In this document: piece after piece, positions 52,937-62,223 of the stretch
Position numbering within the stretch: the stretch's first letter is position 1
Layout of the letters: the number at the start of each line of letters is the position of its first letter
The notes under the pieces: model-generated
The model's input: only the letters and a program-made list of their open reading frames with translations
Databases searched by the model: none
Told to the model about the DNA's origin: nothing
Assembly: GCF_002797675.1 (NCBI RefSeq)
Contig: NZ_PGEX01000001.1
Coordinates: 434,001 to 498,000, forward strand
Direction: 5' to 3'
DNA from: Hallerella succinigenes
GTDB lineage: Bacteria; Fibrobacterota; Fibrobacteria; Fibrobacterales; Fibrobacteraceae
DNA length: 64,000 nt
Translations under genes and position numbers: made by a program

Positions 52937-55280
52937 AGTTGGCCTCGATCCCGAACTGGATGTACAATCCCATACCCTTTGCCATGAAAGGAACCAGATC
53001 GTAACCGTTCGAAGAACGCTTGTCGTTATCCTGCGAAACCAAGGAACGTTCACGCGCATTGTCGCCGCCGAGGAACCTTAAAGCATCGACGTCGAGGTTT
53101 GCAAAGATGTTGTCCGCTTCCAAGTAAAAGCGCACCTTTCTAAAGAAGAACACGTGTCCCGGCAAATCGAGATTTGCACGGACATCGGTGCGGAAGAGAT
53201 CCGTGAATTCATTGTAGTCGCGAATTTCACGCGTACCGGCTGTCTGCGTATCCGATTTCGAAGAATGGATCTTGTAATAGTACAATGGGCGATGCCAGCC
53301 GGCGTGATGCGTTAAGATCAGCGAGAAAAGCGAATCCTTGAGCGGATAATAGCGGATCGAAGTGGACATATCCAGGCGAGAATTTGCTTCCCACGGGAGA
53401 GAACGTCCATCGTCCAAAGCGTATTCGCCGTAAACAGAAGAAAGGTTCACAGCCAAAGCGAAATGGTGCAACGTGCGAGCTTCCATCTTGGCAGCAGCAC
53501 CCAGGACCCATGCGTAATCTGCTTCCGAGAGCTCCGTGTAATGCGCATAAGCAAGCGGAGTCGGCAATTCCGGGTTCAAATAATAACGTCCAAAGCCGTG
53601 ACCGCTCAAGCTAAAGCGTTTTTCGGAATAACCCATTCCGAGCTTTGCCGAAGAACCGGTGATGATATTGCTTTCAAGTTCACCATCGTCCCACGTTTCA
53701 TGCCAGTCACCACGCCAGGCGACGTTACCGAAAACGCGGAATCCCTGGCCAGCCGCCACCCCCGGCTTTCCTATCGAAAGATTACGGTCCACGTCGAGAG
53801 AAACCATCGGCGAACCGTGACCGTCGAAGTCGGCCAATGCACCGAAGGCAAAGATCGTCTTTTGCGCATTGTTCTGCCACGTCATGCGGCTCGTTCCCGT
53901 CAAAACGTTTGCGTGGAATTCCGACTTCTGCGTTTTCGAGAAGTCCGGCCATTTACGTGTCACGATGTGATGTTCATAGAGGAACGCGCCCGAGAGGTCT
54001 GCTCCAAAAAGCTTTCCCGGGAAAGGCTTATCAAAACCAGCGGAGAAGGTCGTCTTGCTCTGATCGTAGCCGTCGATAAAGGTCGCATTTTCCGGAACGG
54101 CATCTTGACGGTAACCGGTCGTGTCGCGGAGCGTGTCCGAAGCTTCTTCGTGAACGACACCGCCGTGGAAGCTCGTGCCGAACTTCGATTGGTATTCAAA
54201 TCCGAGGACACCGTAAGTGCGATGACCGCGGATGATATCGACGCTGTTTGAAGAATCCGAAGTCACCATCGTATCTTGGCGAATGATGTATTCATCGCTA
54301 CTGTACACGCCGTTCAGCATCCAATTGTTGCCGAGGGAATCATGACCGGCGAGCTGGGCGAACATATCGTAAGACGTCAGGTCAAAAGAATCGGAGCTCT
54401 TTTTAGGAGCATCATTTTCATCGCTACTTCTACGGAATTCCGTAAAGAATTTTTCGCCCATGTTCTTGAGCATTTCTGCATCGAGGTAGCGGAAGCTAAA
54501 GCGGAAGGAATCCCAGAAGAGGAATGGACCGCCGACCGTGATTTCACGCATTGTCGTTCCCGCCGAAATGTCCACTTCAAAATCTTCACCCGAAAGCGTT
54601 TCCGGAATGAAATCGACCGAAGTCGCAAGTCCCTGTCCCACCGGACCTTCGCCGTAGTTGTCGTAAATATCGATCGACTTGAGCATGTGCGAATTGATCA
54701 CGGAAAGGTTGCCCGGGAACCCAATATCCAAGTGGCGCATGTTCGGAATGCGAAGACGTCCCAAATGATAGCCGACTTCATCGGCACGGGAGCCGTCATA
54801 GAACAAATCGCTCGAAAAATCCTTTTGACCCGAAACGCCTTCAAACGAACTCATGAGTTCCGCAATGTCGAATCGCATACCGGAAACATCTTCCAACTGC
54901 TCCACGGTAATATGTGACGGTTCCGGCCATTCTGCCTTCGTGCCCCCACCGATTACCGTACTTTCGCCCAAGTTTCTCACATTCGGGTGCATCACCACGA
55001 GAATGTCGAAAAGGTCCGCAAAGTCGTCCAAGGAAACATGCAACGTATCAAAGCCGTCCTTGATGAACACGAGCTTTGCTCTACGGGAATCCACCGTCTG
55101 TTCAAAACGGCCGCTCCCATTCGTTTCCCCGATTTCTCTTCCGGATTCATACTGAATCTTCACCGAAGAAAGCGGGTGGTCGGTTTCCGCTTCGAGAACG
55201 GTACCGATAATAGTCGTCGGAGCAGCCACTGCGATGGCTGGCAAGAGAAGACTGAAAAAGACAAAAATTCGTTTAAGCAT
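52926..55280 (-). CDS. TonB-dependent-receptor-like outer-membrane protein
   Basis: 784 aa. A signal peptide (MLKRIFVFFSLLLPAIAVAA) is followed by a carboxypeptidase-regulatory-like domain (TTIIGTVLEAETDHPLSSVK; GRFEQTV). A plug-like part follows (ITVEQLEDVSGMRFDIAELM; LFYDGSRADEVGYHLGRL; SIDIYDNYGEGPVGQGLA), and then a long barrel of alternating strands ending in GLYIQFGIEANFAI. The plug resembles TonB-dependent receptors, but I see no clear TonB box. The ligand is unknown. The dipeptidase gene overlaps its 3' end, which suggests a cell-wall or peptide link. Confidence 0.75.
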   Translation of the reverse strand: MLKRIFVFFSLLLPAIAVAAPTTIIGTVLEAETDHPLSSVKIQYESGREIGETNGSGRFEQTVDSRRAKLVFIKDGFDTLHVSLDDFADLFDILVVMHPNVRNLGESTVIGGGTKAEWPEPSHITVEQLEDVSGMRFDIAELMSSFEGVSGQKDFSSDLFYDGSRADEVGYHLGRLRIPNMRHLDIGFPGNLSVINSHMLKSIDIYDNYGEGPVGQGLATSVDFIPETLSGEDFEVDISAGTTMREITVGGPFLFWDSFRFSFRYLDAEMLKNMGEKFFTEFRRSSDENDAPKKSSDSFDLTSYDMFAQLAGHDSLGNNWMLNGVYSSDEYIIRQDTMVTSDSSNSVDIIRGHRTYGVLGFEYQSKFGTSFHGGVVHEEASDTLRDTTGYRQDAVPENATFIDGYDQSKTTFSAGFDKPFPGKLFGADLSGAFLYEHHIVTRKWPDFSKTQKSEFHANVLTGTSRMTWQNNAQKTIFAFGALADFDGHGSPMVSLDVDRNLSIGKPGVAAGQGFRVFGNVAWRGDWHETWDDGELESNIITGSSAKLGMGYSEKRFSLSGHGFGRYYLNPELPTPLAYAHYTELSEADYAWVLGAAAKMEARTLHHFALAVNLSSVYGEYALDDGRSLPWEANSRLDMSTSIRYYPLKDSLFSLILTHHAGWHRPLYYYKIHSSKSDTQTAGTREIRDYNEFTDLFRTDVRANLDLPGHVFFFRKVRFYLEADNIFANLDVDALRFLGGDNARERSLVSQDNDKRSSNGYDLVPFMAKGMGLYIQFGIEANFAI

Positions 55281-55319
55281 ATGGAGTTATCAAAATATAT
55301 AATTTCTACTTTATAGGTG

Positions 55320-56090
55320 ATGGCTAACGCTTACCTCATTCAGACAGAACCGCGTCCAAACGGCATTGAAGCGACGTTTTCGCGGGTCAGGGAAATGGTC
55401 CTGCAGGCAAATCCTACCGCAGGCAGTCTGATTTTACTGCCCGAAATGTTCGCCACGGGCTTTTTAACGAATCCGCCAACCGCTTCAGCCGAAGATTTAA
55501 CGAGTCGAGAAGCCCCGACCCCGCGTTTTTTACAGGCACTCGCCGACGAAACCCAGTGCGCGATTCTCGGTGGCGGAATCGAGGCGTTCGCAAGCGAAAG
55601 CCTTCCCTTTTGCAACTGGACAGGCCTTTTTAAGCCTGGCAAAAGCACTCCCCAGGCGTTCTACCGCAAACGACACCCGTTTGCCGACGAGGCAAAACAC
55701 TTTACGGCGGGCACAAAGTTTGCCTCCTTTGACTGGCAAGGCTTTTCCGTTTCGCCCTTTATCTGCTTTGATTTAAGGTTCCCCGAAGATTTTCGCCTAG
55801 CGAGAGCCTCGGGAGCTTCACTTTTGACCGTTCAAGCGGAATGGCCCACCTCCCGTGCGCTGCATTTTAAGACGCTCTTGCGCGCGAGAGCCATTGAAAA
55901 CCAGTGCTATGTGCTTGCCTGCTCTCGCGCGGGCAAAGCTTTTGCCACGAGCAGCGCCTTTGGCCCGAACGGCGAAGAACTTTTGGACGCCGATTCCGCG
56001 GAAAAAACCTTTTGTGTGAACCTGGATGTTTCGCAGGTCAATGCGGCACGGGCGAACTTTCCGCTGCCCCTTCCCAAAATTCACGTTTGA
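55320..56090 (+). CDS. Carbon-nitrogen hydrolase, omega-amidase (YafV/Nit2-like)
   Basis: 256 aa from ATG; a GTG directly before it is an alternative. The nitrilase-family triad is present: Glu in SLILLPEMFATGF, Lys in AFYRKRHPFADEAK, and Cys in SPFICFDLRFPEDFR. The CFDLRFPE form is typical of the YafV/Nit2 branch, which hydrolyses alpha-ketoglutaramate or alpha-ketosuccinamate after transamination of glutamine or asparagine. It opens a + strand run (omega-amidase, unknown, cysE, nth) and is divergent from the receptor gene with only 39 bp between starts. Confidence 0.85.
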   Translation: MANAYLIQTEPRPNGIEATFSRVREMVLQANPTAGSLILLPEMFATGFLTNPPTASAEDLTSREAPTPRFLQALADETQCAILGGGIEAFASESLPFCNWTGLFKPGKSTPQAFYRKRHPFADEAKHFTAGTKFASFDWQGFSVSPFICFDLRFPEDFRLARASGASLLTVQAEWPTSRALHFKTLLRARAIENQCYVLACSRAGKAFATSSAFGPNGEELLDADSAEKTFCVNLDVSQVNAARANFPLPLPKIHV

Positions 56091-56097
56091 GGTTTTT

Positions 56098-56454
56098 ATG
56101 GAAATCATCCTACAGATTCCGCCACAGCCTCTGACTTTGAACGAAGCGCGTTCCATGACCGTCCTCGGCATGGACTTTCAAAACGCGATCATCACCGAAG
56201 CACGAGACGGCAAACTCCCGGCGCAAATCCGTTTTACCGAAAACGACCCTTTCCCCTGGGGACAACTTTTGCAAAAGCTCGCCGTTTTATGGCAACTCTC
56301 CCAAAACGATGCCATATCAAAGGATTTCCGCTTAAAAAACAAACTTCCCCAGCAGATTGTAGATTTACTGCCCCAAGTCGCCGAAAAAGACTCCTTGAAC
56401 GTTTTAAAACAGCTCGGATCGGCAGGATTCATTTGTGCTTTTTCTAAATTTTAA
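56098..56454 (+). CDS. Unknown conserved-looking protein (118 aa)
   Basis: Starts at ATG eight bases after the amidase stop codon with AGGTTT before it. It is mixed alpha/beta with no signal peptide or Cys motif (MEIILQIPPQPLTLNEARSM; LNVLKQLGSAGFICAFSKF). Not recognised. Its codon use matches its neighbours and its position between two housekeeping genes argues that it is real. Confidence 0.6.
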   Translation: MEIILQIPPQPLTLNEARSMTVLGMDFQNAIITEARDGKLPAQIRFTENDPFPWGQLLQKLAVLWQLSQNDAISKDFRLKNKLPQQIVDLLPQVAEKDSLNVLKQLGSAGFICAFSKF

Positions 56455-56500
56455 GGCGAATGATTGCGGCTAAAGAAACCACCGCACTGCGGAGTCTTGA

Positions 56501-57328
56501 ATGTCAAATAAAGAAACGACAAAGGATTCGACAAAAGAACTGTTTTCAGTACTGGTGAAAGAAGCTCTCACGCTCTCCAATTCTGAACCGCTTCTCAAGT
56601 CCGTTTTGGACGAGCTGATCGTTTTCCGGCAGTCCTTCGCCGAAGTTCTCGCGATGTCGCTTTCCCGCAAGTTGGCAAGCTCGCTTTTGAGCCGTTCCCA
56701 ACTCGAAATTTTATTCCTTTCCACGTACAAAGAAAATCCGTCGATCGTGGAAGATGCGACGGCAGACCTGTGCGCCACTATGGACCGTGACCCGGCCTGC
56801 AAATCTTACTTGGAACCTCTCCTCTTCTTCAAGGGCTATCAGGCAATCCAAGCTTACCGCATTGCGCACGTCCTTTGGAAAGACGAAAGATTCTTCCTCG
56901 CAGAAATGCTTCAGAGCTTAATCAGCCAGAAGTTCGCCGTGGACATTCACCCGGCCGCAAAAATCGGACGCGGAATCTTCCTCGACCATGCGACAGGACT
57001 TGTCGTCGGCGAAACGGCCCGTATCGGTAACAACGTTTCGATTTTACACGGCGTTACCTTGGGCGGTACCGGCAACGAAACCGGCGATCGTCACCCGAAG
57101 ATCAGCGACGGCGTGATGATCGGTGCACACGCACAGCTCCTCGGCAATATCCACATCGGCAAGGGTGCTAAAGTGGGCGCAGGCGCCGTCGTGCTCGAAG
57201 ATGTTCCGCCGCATGTAACCGTGGCAGGAGTCCCTGCCGTCAAGGTCGGACGTCCGGAAAATGCCCTGCCGAGCCTCGAAATGAATCAGAACTTTACCCG
57301 CGACACAAACAGCAAACCGGCGAAGTAA
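56501..57328 (+). CDS. cysE: Serine O-acetyltransferase
   Basis: 275 aa. It makes O-acetylserine, the precursor of cysteine. The N-terminal helical domain (YLEPLLFFKGYQAIQAYRIA) is followed by the left-handed beta-helix of hexapeptide repeats with the catalytic His/Asp region (HPAAKIGRGIFLDHATGLVV; GDRHPKISDGVMIGAHAQLL) and the cofactor-binding end VAGVPAVKVG. ATG follows a weak purine-rich site. It is the third gene of the run starting with the omega-amidase. Confidence 0.93.
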   Translation: MSNKETTKDSTKELFSVLVKEALTLSNSEPLLKSVLDELIVFRQSFAEVLAMSLSRKLASSLLSRSQLEILFLSTYKENPSIVEDATADLCATMDRDPACKSYLEPLLFFKGYQAIQAYRIAHVLWKDERFFLAEMLQSLISQKFAVDIHPAAKIGRGIFLDHATGLVVGETARIGNNVSILHGVTLGGTGNETGDRHPKISDGVMIGAHAQLLGNIHIGKGAKVGAGAVVLEDVPPHVTVAGVPAVKVGRPENALPSLEMNQNFTRDTNSKPAK

Positions 57329-57336
57329 GGTTTTTG

Positions 57337-57969
57337 ATGAACAAGAAAGAGCGGGCAGAATTTGTCGGTAAAACATTGGACGCGATTTACCCGGATCCGC
57401 CTATACCTCTGCAGTTTTCGAACACATTCACCTTTCTTGTCGCCGTTCTGCTCAGCGCGCAGTGTACCGATAAAAAGGTCAATGCGGTCACTCCCGAGCT
57501 TTTTGCCTTAGCGGATACCCCGCAAAAAATGGCCCAGATTCCCACGGAAAAAATCGAAGCGATCATTCGCCCGTGCGGACTTGCCCCCGCCAAGAGCAAG
57601 CACATCACAGCCCTTTCCCAAAAGCTTTTACAGGAATTCGGCGGTGAAGTCCCCAAGACTTTTGAAGAACTCGAAAGTCTGCCCGGCGTTGGTCATAAAA
57701 CGGCGAGCGTCATCATGAGCCAGGCCTATGGTATCCCCGCCTTCCCCGTCGATACGCATATTCACCGCCTCGCCATGCGTTGGAAACTTTCGGACGGGAC
57801 TTCTGTAGAAAAGACGGAAAAAGACTTGAAAAAGCTCTTTCCGCAAGAAGAATGGAACAGGCGTCACTTACAAATTATCTACTTCGGAAGGGAGTATTGC
57901 CCTGCCCGCGGACATGACGTCGCAAAATGTCCCATTTGCAGTCAAATCGGCTGTCGCGAAAAGGTTTGA
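57337..57969 (+). CDS. nth: Endonuclease III (DNA glycosylase/AP lyase)
   Basis: 210 aa from ATG. It removes oxidised pyrimidines and nicks AP sites. The helix-hairpin-helix with catalytic Lys (LESLPGVGHKTASVIMSQAY) and catalytic Asp (FPVDTHIHRLAMRW) is clear. The C-terminal [4Fe-4S] ligands are CPARGHDVAKCPICSQIGC, spaced C-x9-C-x2-C-x4-C rather than the C-x6-C-x2-C-x5-C of E. coli; I recall a similar spacing in Bacteroidetes. The gene lies eight bases after cysE. Confidence 0.93.
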   Translation: MNKKERAEFVGKTLDAIYPDPPIPLQFSNTFTFLVAVLLSAQCTDKKVNAVTPELFALADTPQKMAQIPTEKIEAIIRPCGLAPAKSKHITALSQKLLQEFGGEVPKTFEELESLPGVGHKTASVIMSQAYGIPAFPVDTHIHRLAMRWKLSDGTSVEKTEKDLKKLFPQEEWNRRHLQIIYFGREYCPARGHDVAKCPICSQIGCREKV

Positions 57970-57986
57970 TTGTTTATTTTACGGCT

Positions 57987-58643
57987 ATGAAGTTGCCCCT
58001 GAGGACAATTTGGGTTCTTGGAATTTGCGTTTTCTTGATCGCCTGTCTCGAAACACCGGATTCTCCTGAAGTTTCTAGCACGACGCCGGAGATTTTGATT
58101 TGCATTTCCCAGACGGATTCAAGCTGTACCTCGCCCCTCCAAGCTTCTCCCACTGAACCATTCACGTTGCAGGCAAATGTTTTCCCGTCCAGTGCCAAAT
58201 CCGAACTTTCTTTTAAATGGATTTCAGCAAAGAGCGAAACGTTAAAAACAGGGACGCCCTTTAAAACGGATACGTCTCGAGTTCCTGACTCGCTGATCGT
58301 GACCGATGACAACAAGAACCGTTTATCCTTTGCACTCGACTTCATTTTCGATACCGCTCCCGTTTTAAGTTCCAAAACGGTTCCCGCAAACGGAGATACG
58401 CTTTTCGGAGATTCGACGACCGCATTCTTTTTTGAATATTCCGCAACCGACGCGGACAAAGGCGATAGCCTCGTTTATACGCTCGTGCTGGATTCCACCG
58501 AGTATTTTGCAGGATCCATGACCACCCTTTACCAGTCCGGCTTAGCTGAAGGCGAACATGCTTTCCGTGTGATCGTACAAGATGTTTATGGGCTTAAAGA
58601 TTCTACAGACTGGATAGAGTTCACCGTTCAGGAGGAAAAATGA
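57987..58643 (+). CDS. Lipoprotein 1 of a surface-protein operon
   Basis: 218 aa. The signal MKLPLRTIWVLGICVFLIAC has lipobox LIAC. The mature part has a short Ser/Thr-rich start and two beta-rich segments like cadherin/Ig folds (SFKWISAKSETLKTGTPFKT; FFEYSATDADKGDSLVYTLV; HAFRVIVQDVYGLKDSTDW). The gene overlaps the next one by four bases (ATGA) and is 17 bp after nth. No enzyme motif is seen. It is probably an outer-membrane-anchored structural or binding protein, with related genes behind it. Confidence 0.75.
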   Translation: MKLPLRTIWVLGICVFLIACLETPDSPEVSSTTPEILICISQTDSSCTSPLQASPTEPFTLQANVFPSSAKSELSFKWISAKSETLKTGTPFKTDTSRVPDSLIVTDDNKNRLSFALDFIFDTAPVLSSKTVPANGDTLFGDSTTAFFFEYSATDADKGDSLVYTLVLDSTEYFAGSMTTLYQSGLAEGEHAFRVIVQDVYGLKDSTDWIEFTVQEEK

Positions 58644-60190
58644 AGATTTTTTCTCTGCTCGGCGCTTTCCTTTTTCTTTTACTCGGAATTTTAGCCTGTT
58701 CCGAAGGCGATGTGAGTTTTGATACGGACGACGCTGAAGTCGTGACCGTCAAAGCCTACATGATGCTGCTCGGCGACTCTGCAGGAACGCGCTTAAAATC
58801 GGACACGCTCTTGCCGAGCGATAGTCTCGTTTTGATCGCTCAAATCGAACCTTCGCGTTCCATTCGCATCTCACAGTTCTACTGGCAAATCGATTCCTCT
58901 TCCAAACATTCGGAATTCTCTTACCGCACAAATGTTTCGACGCCCGGTCTGCACCAGGCAAAGTTCATTCTGCTTGACCGTTTTGAAGATACGTTGCAAG
59001 ACAGCGTTTCGTTCTGGATTGCACCCGAACCTGTCTTGGACACGGGCGCCTTGATTCCGAAGAACGGAACAACCTCCATTCCCACGTCTAAAGCGCTTTC
59101 CTTCGCCTGGAAATCCACAGTCGAAAATCCGCTGTCGATTACCCATTATCCGTTCCTCTTAAAATGCGGCTCCGATACCCTGGTCGATACCGTTTTGAAT
59201 TCGACGGAATTCATCTACACACAAGGCTTCCCCACTCTGACCCGTTGCAGTTGGACCGTTTCGGCACACGATAATTTTGGAAGAACTTCTCCGACAAGTA
59301 TCCGAGCGGCCTTCTTTACCGAAAACGATTCCGAAGAGGTTTTCGGCGCGGCCTTCGCAAGTATCAGCACCCCGTTCAGTTCCCTTTTGGACTCGCTGCG
59401 TTTCAAGCTGTTCGATGCGGATGGAAACCTTTTGGATCTTGATAATTTTGCCGTTGACCGGAATGATTCCGTCATCACTCTTTCCAAGCTCCCCGCCGCC
59501 GATTACCGCCTTTTTGTAACCCACTTCAAATATACGGACTTCACAAGCGACACGCTCCACTTTACCGTTCGCACGGGAAAGGTTTCAAGCCTCGGCACAA
59601 TCCTTTTAAGCGACACCGTGCAACCGCAGATCATCTGCGACTTTTGCACCGAAGATTCTCTTACCTGGAACGATACACTCCGTTTTGCTGTTGAAGAAAA
59701 AGGGCTACCTCCGCAGTCCGCTACCTTACGCATCACCTTTGACGGGGCCACCCTTTCGAATTGGGATTACAAAGAGGACTCCCTTTTCATCTACACGCAC
59801 AGCCTTCAAAAAAGCTTTGCGTGGCATCCGCTCAAGATCGCTCTTTCGGACCGTTCAGGAAATTACATCGCCAAAAATTTTTACGTGGAACCGGGAAAAT
59901 CCTGCGTCAAGACTCTCGACAAAGCTTCGATTTTTGCAGACTCCTCCATTTCGATTCCCATTCAAAATCTTTGCCCGAACCTAACCCCCAAACGTTATTT
60001 CTGGGACATCGATAACGATGGAAACTGGGATGGAGAAGCTCCTGCAGCCGGCCTCGATTCCGTTTCCAAGACCTTCTCCGGTTCGCTCTTCCACGTGTAC
60101 CAAAATCCCATCCACGTCTACATTCTTTATGAAAGCGGTGCGCAGTACGAAGCCACGTTCACCCTTTACGTCGATGGAGTTTCCGGATGA
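58640..60190 (+). CDS. Lipoprotein 2 of the operon, Ig-like domains
   Basis: 516 aa with signal MKIFSLLGAFLFLLLGILAC. Several beta-sandwich-like segments follow (ISQFYWQIDSSSKHSEFSYR; SKALSFAWKSTVENPLSITH) and then a carboxypeptidase-regulatory-like module (FDADGNLLDLDNFAVDRND; DYRLFVTHFKYTDFTSDTLH). A PKD-like end reads RYFWDIDNDGNWDGEAP. GGAGGA lies ten bases before the start. It overlaps the next gene by four bases. Similar build to its two lipoprotein neighbours; role unknown. Confidence 0.75.
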   Translation: MKIFSLLGAFLFLLLGILACSEGDVSFDTDDAEVVTVKAYMMLLGDSAGTRLKSDTLLPSDSLVLIAQIEPSRSIRISQFYWQIDSSSKHSEFSYRTNVSTPGLHQAKFILLDRFEDTLQDSVSFWIAPEPVLDTGALIPKNGTTSIPTSKALSFAWKSTVENPLSITHYPFLLKCGSDTLVDTVLNSTEFIYTQGFPTLTRCSWTVSAHDNFGRTSPTSIRAAFFTENDSEEVFGAAFASISTPFSSLLDSLRFKLFDADGNLLDLDNFAVDRNDSVITLSKLPAADYRLFVTHFKYTDFTSDTLHFTVRTGKVSSLGTILLSDTVQPQIICDFCTEDSLTWNDTLRFAVEEKGLPPQSATLRITFDGATLSNWDYKEDSLFIYTHSLQKSFAWHPLKIALSDRSGNYIAKNFYVEPGKSCVKTLDKASIFADSSISIPIQNLCPNLTPKRYFWDIDNDGNWDGEAPAAGLDSVSKTFSGSLFHVYQNPIHVYILYESGAQYEATFTLYVDGVSG

Positions 60191-61548
60191 ATAAGCGACT
60201 TTGGATTTGCATAGTGCTTCTTATCGCCTTGTACGGATGCGGAAGCGATCCCCGAGTGGAGTCCGAGGACGTGCCAAGGCTTCGCGCGTACATTCACTTT
60301 GTTCCGTCTAGCTATTATGGGACTTCGTATCTGTTGTTTTCCAGTGTGCGGGAAAAAGAAATTCCCCAGGGTGAAACAGGCAGGCTGGTTGCGGAAATCC
60401 GCGTGAACGAGAAAAGCATCACCAGCGATTACGTTTCGGATTATATCCAGAACTTTATTTGGACTGTGGACGGCAAGGATTACATTTCGGGCACGATCAC
60501 GCATACCTTCCCCGACACGGGCATCTTTGACGTCACCCTGCGCACCGTCGATTTCTTTGGCGATACGCTATACGACACGCTCAGCCTTTACGTCACCACC
60601 CAGCTTTCTGTACATCCCATTTCTCCCGAAAACGGCTTCAACGGATTTCACGCATTTGACTCCGCCGGTATGACTTTTGAAATCCAAACAGAAGGAATCA
60701 ACTCCTGGCAAGACGCTGTTTGCAAGCTTTACGTTTCGACCGAAAAATCTTACCTGTGGGAGTTTCTCATCGACACAATCCCCTGCAACGGAAAGTACAC
60801 GATCGACGAGCCGTTCCTCATCGGCGATTCCACAATCCTCACCGACACGGCCATCGCCTTTTACTGGGGAGTCACCGCCCAAGTTCCCGACACGGAACTG
60901 GATTTCAACAAGGACACTTCCGACATCCAAGTTTTTTACAGTGCCCTAATCAACACGGATTCTTCGCACCTCGTGGTCCCGGTCCGCTACCGCTCTCTCG
61001 CATCGAGCATCATCCCACGCGGAACGCTCATCCTGCAAAATTCCCAAGGCGATACTCTCGCCCAAAAGGCGCTTTCCAAAAATCCGGCGGTCATTCACTT
61101 TAACCGTTTAGCTTCCGACAGCCTGACCCTCACCCTCTGGGATTCGACTCTCACCGAATATGCGCCTGTTTCACAAAGCCTTTACCTTTCCAAATCGTCC
61201 TATCTCATTCTCGACACGCTGACCCTTTTTGACACGGTCCCTCCCGTGCGCATTCCGGCGAATAAGCGCTATGCACGGTCCGACTCAATCCGCTTTTACC
61301 TCTACGACGGAGGCTCTGGCGTTTCGCAAAATTCGCTGACCATTATTTTGGCAGGCGATACGCTTTCCAAAAATGTGAGCGGAGACGTTGTGAGTTTTTT
61401 GCCGAACTGTTACAACAACTGCGAATTGTCCGTTGCGCTTCGCGACTATGCCGGGAATTCCGCATCGTCTGTCGTTTGGAACTTAAAGCGCAGCGAAGAT
61501 GGCGATAGTCTTATCCTTTTAGGGCCATATAATCCGGGGGATCTATGA
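60187..61548 (+). CDS. Lipoprotein 3 of the operon, PKD-like
   Basis: 453 aa, signal MNKRLWICIVLLIALYGC. A PKD-like unit stands near the N-terminus (FIWTVDGKDYISGTITHTFP; DTGIFDVTLRTVDFFGDTLY), followed by further beta-rich segments and a last Ig-like part (DSIRFYLYDGGSGVSQNSLT). It overlaps the next gene by four bases. The three lipoproteins share layout and repeated phrases such as 'G-D-T-L', which suggests duplication followed by divergence. Confidence 0.75.
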   Translation: MNKRLWICIVLLIALYGCGSDPRVESEDVPRLRAYIHFVPSSYYGTSYLLFSSVREKEIPQGETGRLVAEIRVNEKSITSDYVSDYIQNFIWTVDGKDYISGTITHTFPDTGIFDVTLRTVDFFGDTLYDTLSLYVTTQLSVHPISPENGFNGFHAFDSAGMTFEIQTEGINSWQDAVCKLYVSTEKSYLWEFLIDTIPCNGKYTIDEPFLIGDSTILTDTAIAFYWGVTAQVPDTELDFNKDTSDIQVFYSALINTDSSHLVVPVRYRSLASSIIPRGTLILQNSQGDTLAQKALSKNPAVIHFNRLASDSLTLTLWDSTLTEYAPVSQSLYLSKSSYLILDTLTLFDTVPPVRIPANKRYARSDSIRFYLYDGGSGVSQNSLTIILAGDTLSKNVSGDVVSFLPNCYNNCELSVALRDYAGNSASSVVWNLKRSEDGDSLILLGPYNPGDL

Positions 61549-62213
61549 GAATGCGGATTCTTCTGATAAGCCTTCTAATCGCCTTTTCAAGTCCTGGAAT
61601 TTTTGCAGCCGATTCGACAGTTGTATCCCCGTCGATTCCTGTAACGCCTTCCGCCAAAACGCTCCGTATTTCGACGTGGCCTGCAGGCGCCGAAGTTTAC
61701 ATAGGAAAGCGTCCTTCAAACTTCATCGAAGCTTCCGAAAGATTTTCCCCGGATTCGCTTTCGCTCGCCGCCGAAGATTCCGTCGTACGCGTCACGTTCT
61801 TCAAACCGGGTTACGTCGACACGACTCTCGACATTCACCTCCAAGCGCCGAAAAAAAATTACGTGTGGATCGAACTCGTCGAAGAAACGGACTTGGACCG
61901 TCTCGAATGGCAAGAAGCGATTCTTCACAAACGTGAAAACAAGCAGATCGGGAAAATCCTTTTCTATTCGGGCTTTGGTCCTCTTGCCTTGGCAGGTGTC
62001 TTTGCAGGTATTGCCGAATACAACTTCCAAAGCGCAGACGATACCCGTCAAAAAATTGAAAAGAGCGTCATCCGCGAAGGCGAGCATTACCAAAAGCTCC
62101 AGGATGATTTCGACGATTCCCGTCAGAGCGGAAAAAATTTTAGGACAGCCGCCTTGGTTTCTCTTGGAGCAAGCGCGCTCCTCTTTGCTGCGGCAGCGGT
62201 CTTTTACTTTTAG
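61545..62213 (+). CDS. PEGA-domain membrane protein
   Basis: 222 aa with signal MRMRILLISLLIAFSSPGIF. A PEGA-type domain (LRISTWPAGAEVYIGKRPSN; VRVTFFKPGYVDTTLDIHLQ) is followed by a charged helix, two hydrophobic segments (FYSGFGPLALAGVFAGIAEY; ALVSLGASALLFAAAAVFYF) and a coiled region between them. Codons and spacing fit the lipoprotein operon. The C-terminal half is similar to that of the next gene, which points to a common origin. Confidence 0.75.
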   Translation: MRMRILLISLLIAFSSPGIFAADSTVVSPSIPVTPSAKTLRISTWPAGAEVYIGKRPSNFIEASERFSPDSLSLAAEDSVVRVTFFKPGYVDTTLDIHLQAPKKNYVWIELVEETDLDRLEWQEAILHKRENKQIGKILFYSGFGPLALAGVFAGIAEYNFQSADDTRQKIEKSVIREGEHYQKLQDDFDDSRQSGKNFRTAALVSLGASALLFAAAAVFYF

Positions 62214-62223
62214 GAGTTGATGC

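Noticed and set aside
52937-53059. Extended N-terminus of the VanX-like protein
   Set aside because: These codons lie inside the receptor gene, are basic/aromatic without sense, and would put the signal peptide internally.
57900-57969. Unusual Fe-S cysteine spacing in endonuclease III as a novelty
   Set aside because: I recall similar C-x9-C spacing in Bacteroidetes enzymes, so it is probably a lineage variant; noted in the gene entry only.
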